From positions 434,001 to 498,000 of the forward strand of contig JACKEB010000011.1 of the NCBI GenBank assembly GCA_020633205.1: a stretch of 64,000 nucleotides of DNA. The letters are read 5' to 3'. Shown in pieces: positions 1 to 7,963 of the stretch (positions within the stretch are counted from its first letter, which is position 1; every line of letters starts with the position of its first letter). The notes beneath the pieces are model-generated. The model saw only the letters and a program-made list of their open reading frames with translations. It made no database searches and was not told the origin of the DNA. Made by a program: the position numbers and the translations under genes. Origin of the DNA: Polyangiaceae bacterium. Lineage in GTDB: Bacteria; Myxococcota_A; Polyangia; Polyangiales; Polyangiaceae.

Positions 1-229
1 ATATTCGGTAGTCAGGGTGCGGGTTTATTCGGTTGTGGGATAGGTCTCCCGCTTTGATTAGGGGGACGCCGGTTGGGTCGTGTTCGCCTGGATACATGAC
101 ACCAACTGAAATACCGCGGTCGTCGGAAAAGAGATCGCCAAGAGCTATGGCGCTCCAGTCACTCGGCAATTTTGTGAAGCCAGCCGTGGCGAGCAGTTCT
201 CGTAGCGACTCCCTCGGGCTAGAAACCAT
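1..229 (-). CDS. hsdS: Type I restriction-modification specificity subunit HsdS, N-terminal part (cut by window edge)
   Basis: Read on the minus strand, an open frame begins with ATG at 229 and runs off the left edge (76 codons visible). It starts [13 protein letters not shown], then has W-x-x-x-x-LGDLF, a GISVG stretch and [11 protein letters not shown]. That is the usual opening of the first target-recognition domain of HsdS, which chooses the DNA sequence for the type I methylase/restriction complex. The ATG overlaps the last 11 bases of hsdM in another frame, the common coupled order hsdM-hsdS. The rest of the gene, and any hsdR, lies outside the window. The family call rests on the motif pattern and the neighbour; the recognition sequence cannot be predicted. 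Confidence 0.8.
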   Translation of the reverse strand, partial: MVSSPRESLRELLATAGFTKLPSDWSAIALGDLFSDDRGISVGVMYPGEHDPTGVPLIKAGDLSHNRINPHPDYRI

Positions 230-1889
230 AGCCCAACCCCTTCAGATTCTGCCGAATCGCCTTCTCCAGTTTCGCCCCTTCCCTGAACTGCTCATCCAGC
301 TTGGCCGTCAAGCGCGCCATCTTGTCGTCGAAGGGCTCATCGTCTTCCTCGACGTCTTCGGCGCCAACATATCTGCCTGGCGTCAACACATGACCGTGAG
401 TGGCAATCTCTTCGGTGCTCGCACTCTTGCAAAAGCCTGCAACGTCTTCGTACTTGCCGGCGCCGTCACCACGCCAGGCGTGATAGGTGCCCGCGATTCG
501 CTTCAGGTCTTCGTCGGTTAGCTCGCGGTGCACGCGGTCGATTAGGCTGCCTAGTTTGCGGGCGTCGATGAACAGCGTCTCGCCCTTGCGGTTCCGCATC
601 TTCTTTCCGCGCTCGCCGAGGCCGTTCTTCTTGTCTCGCGACAGGAACCACAGGCACACTGGGATCTGCGTGGAGTAAAAGAGCTGGCCCGGCAATGCCA
701 CCATGCAGTCCACCAGGTCGGCCTCGATGATTGCCTTGCGGATCTCTCCTTCGCCGGATTGCTGGGAGCTCATGCTGCCATTCGCCAGCACGAAGCCCGC
801 GGTGCCCGTCGGCGTCAGGTGGTGGATGAAGTGCTGCACCCAGGCAAAGTTCGCGTTGCCCTTCGGCGGCGTACCGAACTTCCAACGCACGTCATTGGCT
901 AGCCCCTCTCCCCCCCAATCGCTGTCATTGAAGGGAGGGTTGGCTAACACATAGTCGGACTTCAGCTCCGTGTGTTGATCCTTGTGGAAAGAGTCACCCC
1001 ACTCGGCGCCCAAGTTCGCGTCGATGCCGCGAATGGCTAAGTTCATCTTCGCCAATCGCCAAGTCGTGGGGTTCGACTCCTGCCCATAGATGCTGATGTC
1101 CCCAATCCGGCCACCATGCGCCTCCACGAACTTCTCACTGGAGACGAACATGCCGCCGGAGCCGCAGCACGGGTCGAACACGCGCCCCTTGTAGGGTGCG
1201 AGCATCTCCACCAAGAGCTTCACCACGCACTGGGGCGTGTAGAACTGCCCGCCCTTTTTGCCTTCGGCAGAAGCGAACTCACTCAGGAAGTACTCGTAGA
1301 CGCGCCCGAGTAGATCTCGCGAACGGTTCGCCTTGTCTCCGAGGCCAATCGTACCAATCAGGTCGATCAGCTCGCCCAAGCGTCGCTTGTCGAGCGCCGG
1401 CCGCGAGTAGTCCTTGGGCAACACGCCCTTCAGCGTGACGTTGTCCTTCTCCAGGGCGCGCATGGCGTCATCCACCAACTTGCCAATCTCCGGCTGCTTC
1501 GCCTTGCCCTGCAGCGCCGGCCAGCGGGCATCCTTCGGCACCCAGAAAATATTTTCCGCGAGGTATTCGTCCCGGTCTTCAGGATCCGCGCCGCTCTCCA
1601 TCTCCGCAGTCAGCGCCGCGTGCTTCTCCTCGAACGCGTCGGAGATGTACTTGAGGAAGATCAGCCCAAGCACCACATGCTTGTACTCCGCCGCATCCAA
1701 GTTGTTGCGCAGCTTGTCCGCCGCCTGCCACAGCGTCTGCTCGAAGCCCAGGTTCGCAGCAGAGGTTGTCCCGCGCCCACCCTTGGCAGCTGCGTCCTTC
1801 TTCGGTCGCCCCCGCTTCTTCAGCGCTGTCTCGTTGCCACTCGTCTGGGCGTCTTTCGCCTTCGGCTGTGTCGTCTTGCTCTTCGCCAT
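219..1889 (-). CDS. hsdM: Type I restriction-modification DNA methyltransferase subunit HsdM (N6-adenine)
   Basis: A 556-residue protein that methylates adenine N6 and, with HsdS, forms the modification enzyme of a type I system. The N-terminal helical HsdM domain lies around residues 48-180. GGQFYTP is at 213-219, the SAM-binding motif DPCCGSGG at 239-246, and the catalytic NPPF at 317-320. The length is normal for the family. The first 45 residues are an unusual Lys/Arg-rich tail with KKRGRPKKD (24-32), which resembles an AT-hook. The gene starts at ATG 1889 and overlaps hsdS by 11 bases. The four-helix-bundle gene lies 144 bp upstream on the same strand and could be co-transcribed. All catalytic motifs are intact, so the enzyme should be active. 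Confidence 0.95.
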   Translation of the reverse strand: MAKSKTTQPKAKDAQTSGNETALKKRGRPKKDAAAKGGRGTTSAANLGFEQTLWQAADKLRNNLDAAEYKHVVLGLIFLKYISDAFEEKHAALTAEMESGADPEDRDEYLAENIFWVPKDARWPALQGKAKQPEIGKLVDDAMRALEKDNVTLKGVLPKDYSRPALDKRRLGELIDLIGTIGLGDKANRSRDLLGRVYEYFLSEFASAEGKKGGQFYTPQCVVKLLVEMLAPYKGRVFDPCCGSGGMFVSSEKFVEAHGGRIGDISIYGQESNPTTWRLAKMNLAIRGIDANLGAEWGDSFHKDQHTELKSDYVLANPPFNDSDWGGEGLANDVRWKFGTPPKGNANFAWVQHFIHHLTPTGTAGFVLANGSMSSQQSGEGEIRKAIIEADLVDCMVALPGQLFYSTQIPVCLWFLSRDKKNGLGERGKKMRNRKGETLFIDARKLGSLIDRVHRELTDEDLKRIAGTYHAWRGDGAGKYEDVAGFCKSASTEEIATHGHVLTPGRYVGAEDVEEDDEPFDDKMARLTAKLDEQFREGAKLEKAIRQNLKGLGYGF

Positions 1890-2033
1890 GGATCTCTACG
1901 TCTCGAAGTCCCGGAGCACCAGGCACTCAGTCGCGGCATCCTAGGAGATTGGATCCCGCAGCTCAATGCGCGCGCTCGCAAAGCACCAAGCCCGAAGCGC
2001 GAGGCGACCGAAGCCGCCCCGCGCTGTTAGCAG

Positions 2034-2354
2034 CTACCGCACACACAGCCGATGCAACGTGCCCAGGATGCGGTTGAAGCGCTTACGCAGCTCTTCATCC
2101 AGCGGACCTACGGCGCCCAGCGCCTCAGCAACCTCGAGACAAGCGAGCGTCTCCCGAGCAGAACCCATGGCCGTGTGATAACGCGCAGCCCGGTTGCGCC
2201 CGCGGCTGTACGAGCCCTCTGCCACGTTCAGCGCGATGGACGACTGTGCGCGCCTGAGCTGCCGCCCAAGGTCCGGATCCGCGCGGCAAATGCGCTCCGC
2301 CAAGGGCCGAGTTAGAGTGATGGTTTCGAGAATGAATGGATAGATTTCGAGCAT
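2034..2354 (-). CDS. Four-helix-bundle protein (S23/IVS-encoded type)
   Basis: A 106-residue protein starting MLEIYPFILETITL and containing LRRAQSSIALNVAEGSYSRGRN, a pattern typical of the small four-helix-bundle family first found in 23S rRNA intervening sequences (TIGR02436-like). Members are small oligomeric proteins of mostly unknown role. Some (Avd) help diversity-generating retroelements, but no reverse transcriptase is visible here. The frame is open further upstream, but ATG 2354 is preferred because a strong ribosome site, AAAGGAGGT, lies just before it (about 2360-2368). It is upstream of hsdM on the same strand. The family call is from motif recognition; the function is unknown. 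Confidence 0.8.
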   Translation of the reverse strand: MLEIYPFILETITLTRPLAERICRADPDLGRQLRRAQSSIALNVAEGSYSRGRNRAARYHTAMGSARETLACLEVAEALGAVGPLDEELRKRFNRILGTLHRLCVR

Positions 2355-2824
2355 CGGTGACCTCCTTTCGATCACCCGATCGCCACGCCGGCGAGTCGCA
2401 GGCGCTGTCCAGGCTGCGAGCGGAGCGAGCACCGGGCGCAGCCCGGCCCCGGCCTGGACAGCGCCGAGCACGCCGGCAAAATCGGAATGCTCGAACGAGC
2501 GAGGGTTCGAGTTCGAGCGAGGGTTCGAGTTCGAGCGAGGGTTCGAGTGAGGGTTCGAGTGAGGGTTCGAGTGAGGGTTCGAGTGAGGGCCAGAGTAAAA
2601 GCCACGCGGAAAACAAGAGACTGCCGGGCCAGGCGCAGCCGATGCCCGGCCAACCTTGAGTCACTGCCGGGCCAGGCGCAGCCGATGCCCGGCCCGCCTT
2701 CCACCGCCGGGCCAGGCGAAGCCGATGCCCGGCCCCACTCGCCACGCCCGCCCTCACCCTCGCCCGAACCCCCACTCTCCTTCTAGCCCGAACCCCCACC
2801 CCCGCTCTAACCCTAGCCCTAACC
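2355..2824. repeat. 470-bp non-coding region made of several simple repeats and hairpins
   Basis: No gene is supported here. Directly visible are: (1) a perfect 13-bp inverted repeat, GGCGCTGTCCAGG at 2401-2413 against its complement at 2453-2465; (2) a short-period array with the core GAGGGTTCGAGT at about 2500-2590; (3) three copies of a roughly 30-bp element carrying CCGGGC...GCCCGG arms, at 2622-2651, 2665-2694 and 2705-2734; (4) a CCCTAACCC/CCCGAACCC-rich tract at 2740-2840, which runs into the end of the next gene. The region lies upstream of the four-helix-bundle gene and hsdM, so it may form their leader. The long open frames across it are products of the repeats. Confidence 0.85.
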
Positions 2825-5023
2825 CTAACCCCCACTCTTAATCCATATGGGATTCGTAAACCCGAACGGCACCGTGTACTCCCGCGAAACATTGGGCAAT
2901 CCCCGACTCCCCTGCGCCACCACCACGATGAACGAACTCCCCTCCGGCAGACTGAGGGTCAGTTTCCCGCGGAAACGCTCGACGCTTCCGCGCGTCTGCT
3001 TGAACGTCTGAAAATGGATGCGCTTGCCTTCGGCGCCGGCCAGCACCTCGAGCTGGCTCACGTCGATCCACGGCGCCGCCTGGACAGTGAGCTCCAGTTC
3101 GAAGCTCTTTCCCTTGATTCTCGCGGTCTCCCCCGGGCCCTTGCCGAGCACCTTGGCGTCAATGAACGGCCCGCTGGTGATCTGCGCCTTGCCCTGCTTC
3201 AGCGCCTTGAGGCACTGGTCGAACGGCGCCTTCGCGTCTTCCGCGTCTGTCTTTGCGTCGCGACAGCGCACGAAGGTGCGCGGTAGACCGGGATCCAGAA
3301 TCCCTAGCTTGTGGGAGTCGCTTGACCCAGTGGCCACGTAGCGCTTCCCTCGCCCCAGCTGGTGCAGCCAGTCGAGCAGGACGGGCTTCACCCTCTTGAG
3401 ATCCCGGGCGTCATCGCCGTTGTAGACCTCGATGGTGTCGAAGTCTCCGTCATAGCCCGCTCTACCTGGCGCGCCGTCCGTCTCGCTCACGTCATACGCC
3501 GAGAAGTAGCTGATGGCCGGATCCCAGCGCGGATGATTCACCTGCAGGATTCCGTGGGGAGATGCCTTGCGCGCGCTGGCGAACAGGCCTCCGGGGGTGG
3601 TGCCTTGATACGCGACGTTCTTGTCCAGGGTGAGAGGAAACACATTGAAGTGCCCGAAGCGATTGCCCAGGGTGCTCACCTCGCAGCCCGTCACCGTCTG
3701 AAAGTCAGTAGTTAGCACGCCCTGCTTGAGCAGCGCCTCCCGCGTTGGCCCCAGATCGGTCACCACATAGTGATCCGTCGCCACCGCGATCTCCACGCCT
3801 TCTGCGGCGATCGAGACGACTCGGGCGGGCAGCGAGATGTCCGCGTCGACGCTCGGCACCTGGTGCAGGTGGAAGTCGGCGCTGGTCCAGCTCGGTGTCT
3901 TCAAGACCCGGGGCAGCTCCGTGTGGAAACGAGTTGTCTCTCCGAGCTTGATGTTGACGTCGTAGCTGCGGGCGTCTCGCTCGAGGCCCGCCGTCGCCAG
4001 CACTTTGTAGCGCCCGACGGGGAGCGGGATGGAGAGGTGACCATTGCCGGTCCACGCAAAGCGGTCGGCGCCGTCCAAGCCGCCGTCTTCATCGAACACT
4101 CGCTGCTTGCTGCCGACGCGGTCGATGGTCAGCTTGCCCGCGATGGCTTGCCCCTGCTCGTCCACCAGGTTGAACTCGAGGCGGCCCGTCGGGGTGGGGG
4201 ACGGCGGATCCACGGGCAGTGGCTCGAAGCTCAGCTCGCGGCGTGCCACGAGCTCCTTTCCCGCTCCCAGCTCCTTGAAGTAGTGCGCCTTGATCGTGCC
4301 CTGGAAGCCGCGGATGCGCGCGCCGTAGTCGAGGCTCATGTTGGTCCCCGCCAGCGGCCGCAATAGCAAATCGCCCTGAGCACCCTTGCGCCCGATCCAC
4401 TTCGCCGCTCCCTTGTACTTCATGCGTGGCTTGCCGAGGCCCGCCACGTAGTACTGTACGTTTCCCCACTTGAAGGAGTCTCCAAGGCGCGCGCCAACCG
4501 CTGCGCCATCCTTCGCGGAGTAGCGCGTCTCGATCGTCAGCTTGGGCTGCTTTGGATCCACACGGAACACCGTGATGGCGCGCAGCATGCGTCCATTCAG
4601 CTCGAGCTCGCCTGTCACTTCCACGCCGTCCGTCAGCGCGCGCGTCGACTTCGCACTGAAGGGGTAGTCCTTTTTGCCCACGCTGGCGACCTGGTTCAAC
4701 TGCCACAGCGCGTCCACTTGGGTGTCGACTCCCAGCGCCGGCACGCTGGGCAGAATCATTGGACGTCGCCAGAGGTCGGTGAGCCAGCCGTCGCGCTTGC
4801 GGATCACGGCGGTGAGCTGAGGGTTCGAGAGCGCCCAATCTCCAGCCCGAGCGAACACGCGGGTGTGAGCCGCGAGCTCCTCAGCGGTCGCTTTGCGAGG
4901 CGCCACACCGGGTTGCGGCTCACCCTGAACCAGGCTGCTTGCTAGCAGGGGCAGGCAGAGGACCGTGGCACCTAACCCAATCCAAACTCCCCGCCGGCTT
5001 GTGGAGAAAAATCGCACGCGCAC
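2825..5023 (-). CDS. Secreted CehA/McbA-family PHP-type metallohydrolase
   Basis: A 732-residue protein starting with a basic segment and a hydrophobic stretch (GLGATVLCLPLLASS), so probably exported. The C-terminal half carries the metal-binding signatures of the CehA/McbA branch of the PHP superfamily: DFHLH, VATDHY, VNHPRW and GSSDSH. These proteins hydrolyse ester or phosphoester bonds with bound metals. The N-terminal half (about residues 45-380) is beta-rich, and the central part resembles a carboxypeptidase-regulatory-like or Ig-like fold just before the PHP domain. The substrate cannot be inferred. It stands alone, with the repeat region downstream and a divergent winged-helix gene upstream. 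The last codons overlap the CCCTAA-rich tract. Confidence 0.8.
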   Translation of the reverse strand: MRVRFFSTSRRGVWIGLGATVLCLPLLASSLVQGEPQPGVAPRKATAEELAAHTRVFARAGDWALSNPQLTAVIRKRDGWLTDLWRRPMILPSVPALGVDTQVDALWQLNQVASVGKKDYPFSAKSTRALTDGVEVTGELELNGRMLRAITVFRVDPKQPKLTIETRYSAKDGAAVGARLGDSFKWGNVQYYVAGLGKPRMKYKGAAKWIGRKGAQGDLLLRPLAGTNMSLDYGARIRGFQGTIKAHYFKELGAGKELVARRELSFEPLPVDPPSPTPTGRLEFNLVDEQGQAIAGKLTIDRVGSKQRVFDEDGGLDGADRFAWTGNGHLSIPLPVGRYKVLATAGLERDARSYDVNIKLGETTRFHTELPRVLKTPSWTSADFHLHQVPSVDADISLPARVVSIAAEGVEIAVATDHYVVTDLGPTREALLKQGVLTTDFQTVTGCEVSTLGNRFGHFNVFPLTLDKNVAYQGTTPGGLFASARKASPHGILQVNHPRWDPAISYFSAYDVSETDGAPGRAGYDGDFDTIEVYNGDDARDLKRVKPVLLDWLHQLGRGKRYVATGSSDSHKLGILDPGLPRTFVRCRDAKTDAEDAKAPFDQCLKALKQGKAQITSGPFIDAKVLGKGPGETARIKGKSFELELTVQAAPWIDVSQLEVLAGAEGKRIHFQTFKQTRGSVERFRGKLTLSLPEGSSFIVVVAQGSRGLPNVSREYTVPFGFTNPIWIKSGG

Positions 5024-5172
5024 AGGCTAGCGGAGGCCGGGGACACCGACCTGAATTTACTCAAACTGCTGAAATCATTGGGGTGTTTGGGGGTGAGGGG
5101 ATACTGAACAAAAGCTGTGTACTGCTTGTCAGAAACTGGACAGGTTTACAGTAGTTCGGTTACCAAAGGCTC

Positions 5173-5430
5173 ATGACCGCCAGCGATAGCCAAGTCCTCG
5201 TCGAGCTCTACCTACAATCCCGTGACACCCGTCACCCGAACTCTCGGAGTCTGGGTCGCGCCCTCGACCTGAGCCGTGCGGAAACAGCAGAGGCGTTGCT
5301 GCGGCTCGAGGCGCGGGGCCTGGTGGACGCGGGCCGTGCCCGGCTGACGATGAGCGGCCTGGTCGTGGCGAGTCAGCTCGCGAGCCAAGTGCTGCGCTCG
5401 TCGGATGCCATGCGCCACAGCGCCGCGTGA
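5173..5430 (+). CDS. Small winged-helix DNA-binding-like protein
   Basis: An 85-residue protein with the helical order expected of a winged helix-turn-helix: LGRALDLSRAETAEALLRLEARGLVDAGRARLT resembles recognition helix plus wing. AAAGG lies about 7 bases before the ATG. The upstream 149 bp are shared with the divergent PHP gene and contain one G-tract motif (5086-5100). The stop codon touches the stop of the convergent L,D-transpeptidase gene (5430/5431). It could be a small transcription regulator. The target is unknown, and the family call is from pattern only. Confidence 0.65.
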   Translation: MTASDSQVLVELYLQSRDTRHPNSRSLGRALDLSRAETAEALLRLEARGLVDAGRARLTMSGLVVASQLASQVLRSSDAMRHSAA

Positions 5431-7032
5431 CTAGCCACCCAGGACGACCAGCGTACTCTCCGCGCCCGGGGCCGGGCTGATGCCTTGCCAGCCGGCTGGC
5501 AGCTTGGGCTCGCTGAAGTCGAAGAGCCAGCGGGCGTCTCTCGGAGCGAGGTTTGGGCAGCCCGCGCTCATGCGCTCGCCGAAACTTTCGTGCCAGTACG
5601 CGCCGTGGAGCGCGTAGGGCTGCTTGAAGTACTGCGTCCACATCACGTCGCTGATCCAGAAGCTGGTGGGCGCGCCTGGATCTGGGCTCATCGTTCCCCA
5701 GCGTTCTTTCCAGTTCAGGGGAAAGGCGCCGAGGGGTGTGGTGTAGTTCTTCACGCTGCCCTTGCCGCGATGCGTGCCGCCGCGGCCCGGCGCGTGCAGC
5801 GTCGCGTACACTGGCTTTGCCCCGCGGTAAGCCACGAGGGTGTATTCCGTGAGGGAGAGATAGATCCAGGTGCGATCACCACTGATGGCACTTGGGGGGT
5901 TCACCTCGCGGGCGATCCGCACGTGGTCGTGGCGGAGCCAGCGGCCGTCGCGGGTGGCGACGTAGCGATCACCTTTGAATTTGCGCTCCTCCCCAGTGAG
6001 CTCGATGGGCGCAGCCCGCGTGAGCTGTTCCCCGGTCGGCTCCATGCTGCTGGTGCGCGCGGCTGCGTCGCCGCTCAGCCGGTACAGAGCTCGCGGCTTC
6101 TTGCGGGCCCAGGCAAGGGGCAGCTTCAAAGCCCCCAGTTCAACCCCGCGGAAATGCGACGGGGTGTAGGGGCGCACGCGGTCGGCGGGCACCAGGGTGA
6201 GATCCGGAGTCACGAGCCACACACGGCCCTTGGCCTCGAACGCCCGGGAGTACGAAACCATGCTGCCGTGGGGCAGGTTCTTGCGCACCAGGTTGTCACC
6301 GGCGAGGGGGCTCTTGCCCTGCTCGGCAATGAACCGCGGCGGAGGACCGTTGGCTGCGATGGGCTCCCGAGTCGTCAGGTCTTCGAAGCCCTTTGCCCAG
6401 TCACCGAGCTTCAGCGGGCGTTCGCGAAAGCGCATCATCACCAGGCGGTGTTGCTCATCCGTCGGCAAGCGCTCGTACATCGGAGCGCCGATGCTGAAGG
6501 CATAGTGGTAGGGAAACACCGCCTCGGGATCTTGCTCGATCAGGTCGGCGCCCGCTTCTTGCATGGCCTGCACGACGGGGTGCTCTGGGTCCTGGGTCGT
6601 GGTGCCATCCGCGCACACGTATCCGCGCGGTTCAATGGCATAGTAGCCTTGGCGGCACTGGTCCCGCGGCGGGGCCAGCTCGGCCTCTCGCAGTGGGACG
6701 CCGTAGCCGGTGCGGATGAAGCCGAGCTTGACCCACTTGCCTCGTGGCTTCTCTACATCCCTGGGGATCCAAACCCAGGAGATGTAGCGCACGCTGTAGA
6801 CCCGTCCGTAAGGTGCCGGGTTCGCTGCCGGGGCCAGCAACTCGACCTTCGCGGGCTCGCCGTCGGCGCTCTCCGGCTGCGTCAGCGTTGCCCTGGCACT
6901 CGGCGCGGCGCCTCGCGGAGCCTGCACGCCGCTGCTCTGAGGCGCTTCCCCAGAGCACGCGACGCCTGCAAGTCCGAGGAGCGCGAGCCACGTCGCGGAG
7001 CATTTCGACCCGGTTTTCCCCCTCCCCAGCAC
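5431..7032 (-). CDS. L,D-transpeptidase (YkuD) lipoprotein
   Basis: A 533-residue protein beginning at GTG 7032 with a lipoprotein signal peptide: the lipobox LAGVAC puts the lipidated Cys near residue 26. A long central region (about 55-370) is of unknown fold. The C-terminal YkuD domain has YLSLTEYTLVAY, HAPGRGG, the HGAYWHESFG histidine and the catalytic SAGCPNLAP cysteine. YkuD enzymes make 3-3 crosslinks in peptidoglycan or attach proteins to it, so this enzyme should act in the periplasm. No ATG is available before the signal peptide, so GTG is the likely start. Its promoter region faces the divergent lipoprotein gene at 7166. Confidence 0.88.
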   Translation of the reverse strand: MLGRGKTGSKCSATWLALLGLAGVACSGEAPQSSGVQAPRGAAPSARATLTQPESADGEPAKVELLAPAANPAPYGRVYSVRYISWVWIPRDVEKPRGKWVKLGFIRTGYGVPLREAELAPPRDQCRQGYYAIEPRGYVCADGTTTQDPEHPVVQAMQEAGADLIEQDPEAVFPYHYAFSIGAPMYERLPTDEQHRLVMMRFRERPLKLGDWAKGFEDLTTREPIAANGPPPRFIAEQGKSPLAGDNLVRKNLPHGSMVSYSRAFEAKGRVWLVTPDLTLVPADRVRPYTPSHFRGVELGALKLPLAWARKKPRALYRLSGDAAARTSSMEPTGEQLTRAAPIELTGEERKFKGDRYVATRDGRWLRHDHVRIAREVNPPSAISGDRTWIYLSLTEYTLVAYRGAKPVYATLHAPGRGGTHRGKGSVKNYTTPLGAFPLNWKERWGTMSPDPGAPTSFWISDVMWTQYFKQPYALHGAYWHESFGERMSAGCPNLAPRDARWLFDFSEPKLPAGWQGISPAPGAESTLVVLGG

Positions 7033-7165
7033 AACCGAATCCTGCCACGGATGCGCTCAATGGCCCATTTCGGCGGCGAATCGCTGCTGCTGCCGGAAGC
7101 GCCAGCCAACTCTGCGCGTTAATCAGCCGATGAGCCCCGAGGCGAATCGATGTATCCAACGACCC

Positions 7166-7840
7166 ATGAGGCGCAGGTGGATGGCTTGGATGCTGCTGGG
7201 AATGGGTGCTGCGTGTAGTGGCGCCGCGTGTAGCAGCAGTGCGGTGCAGCCGAGCGCACCCATTGAGATCGCCGCAGAGCAGACACCGCCGGTGGAGGAG
7301 CCTGCCGTTCAACCAGAGACGGATGCGTTTCCTACGTTTGCGCGGGAGTTCGCCGCGGCGCTGCAGCGCGGACAAGACCTGGACCGCTACGTCGCGCCCG
7401 AGCTCGGGATCTTCTTGCTCACCAACCCCGGTGCTTTCCACGTGGTGACCCACTACGACTCATTCGCGCACATCCACCGCGAGGGTCCCCGGTACCTCCT
7501 CGGACAGCTGGCAGACGTGTGCACGGACGCTGACTGGTTCACCTCGGATGACCACGTCCCAGAGTACAGCTGCGACACCGAGCGGTACGACGTCCCGGCG
7601 CCGTGTGTGTTGGGCACGATTCGAAGCGAAGCGCTCTCCAAGCTCATCTCCCTGAATGTTCAGTACGAGCTGATCCCCGCGGATGAAGGGGAACGTCGCC
7701 TCCCAGCAGCCAAGCGCTCTGAGTCCCTCGCAACGCACTACCTGTTCATGGAGCAAGTCAACTACGGCTTCTTCTTCGGCCAGGTGGATCATCAGTGGCG
7801 GTTGCTCTGGATCGACGCCATCGCGCCGTGCTCCGCGTGA
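7166..7840 (+). CDS. Putative lipoprotein of unknown function
   Basis: A roughly 224-residue protein with a signal peptide (MRRRWMAWMLLGMGAACSG) and one or two possible lipobox cysteines, followed by an acidic Pro/Glu linker. The body (FPTFAREFAAALQRGQDLDRYV...) contains four or more cysteines and reads like a small secreted domain similar to SnoaL/NTF2-like proteins, but I cannot assign a family. The frame is open back to 7130; ATG 7166 is chosen because the signal peptide begins there. It is divergent from the L,D-transpeptidase gene and may share its promoter region. Confidence 0.65.
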   Translation: MRRRWMAWMLLGMGAACSGAACSSSAVQPSAPIEIAAEQTPPVEEPAVQPETDAFPTFAREFAAALQRGQDLDRYVAPELGIFLLTNPGAFHVVTHYDSFAHIHREGPRYLLGQLADVCTDADWFTSDDHVPEYSCDTERYDVPAPCVLGTIRSEALSKLISLNVQYELIPADEGERRLPAAKRSESLATHYLFMEQVNYGFFFGQVDHQWRLLWIDAIAPCSA

Positions 7841-7963
7841 GCCACGCCTCCCATCGAACCTCTTGATCGCTCTCCGGATTTTGGGGTGAGGGGAGCGCTT
7901 GCATAAGTTGCTCCCGCCATTTTTGGCCCCGGCTCTGACGGGGTGGGATGCTTTGTTAGGCGC

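Noticed and set aside
33..521. A plus-strand open frame at the left edge
   Set aside because: It is antisense to hsdS/hsdM, whose motifs are clear.
2034..2354. Avd-like partner of a diversity-generating retroelement
   Set aside because: No reverse transcriptase, template or variable repeat is found near the four-helix-bundle gene.
2500..2590. tRNA-like T-loop sequence (GGTTCGAGT) suggesting a tRNA cluster
   Set aside because: It recurs as a 12-bp tandem repeat; no acceptor stem, anticodon arm or CCA end is found.
2740..2840. Telomere-like CCCTAA tract suggesting a linear replicon end
   Set aside because: Only a few degenerate repeats, followed directly by a normal gene end.
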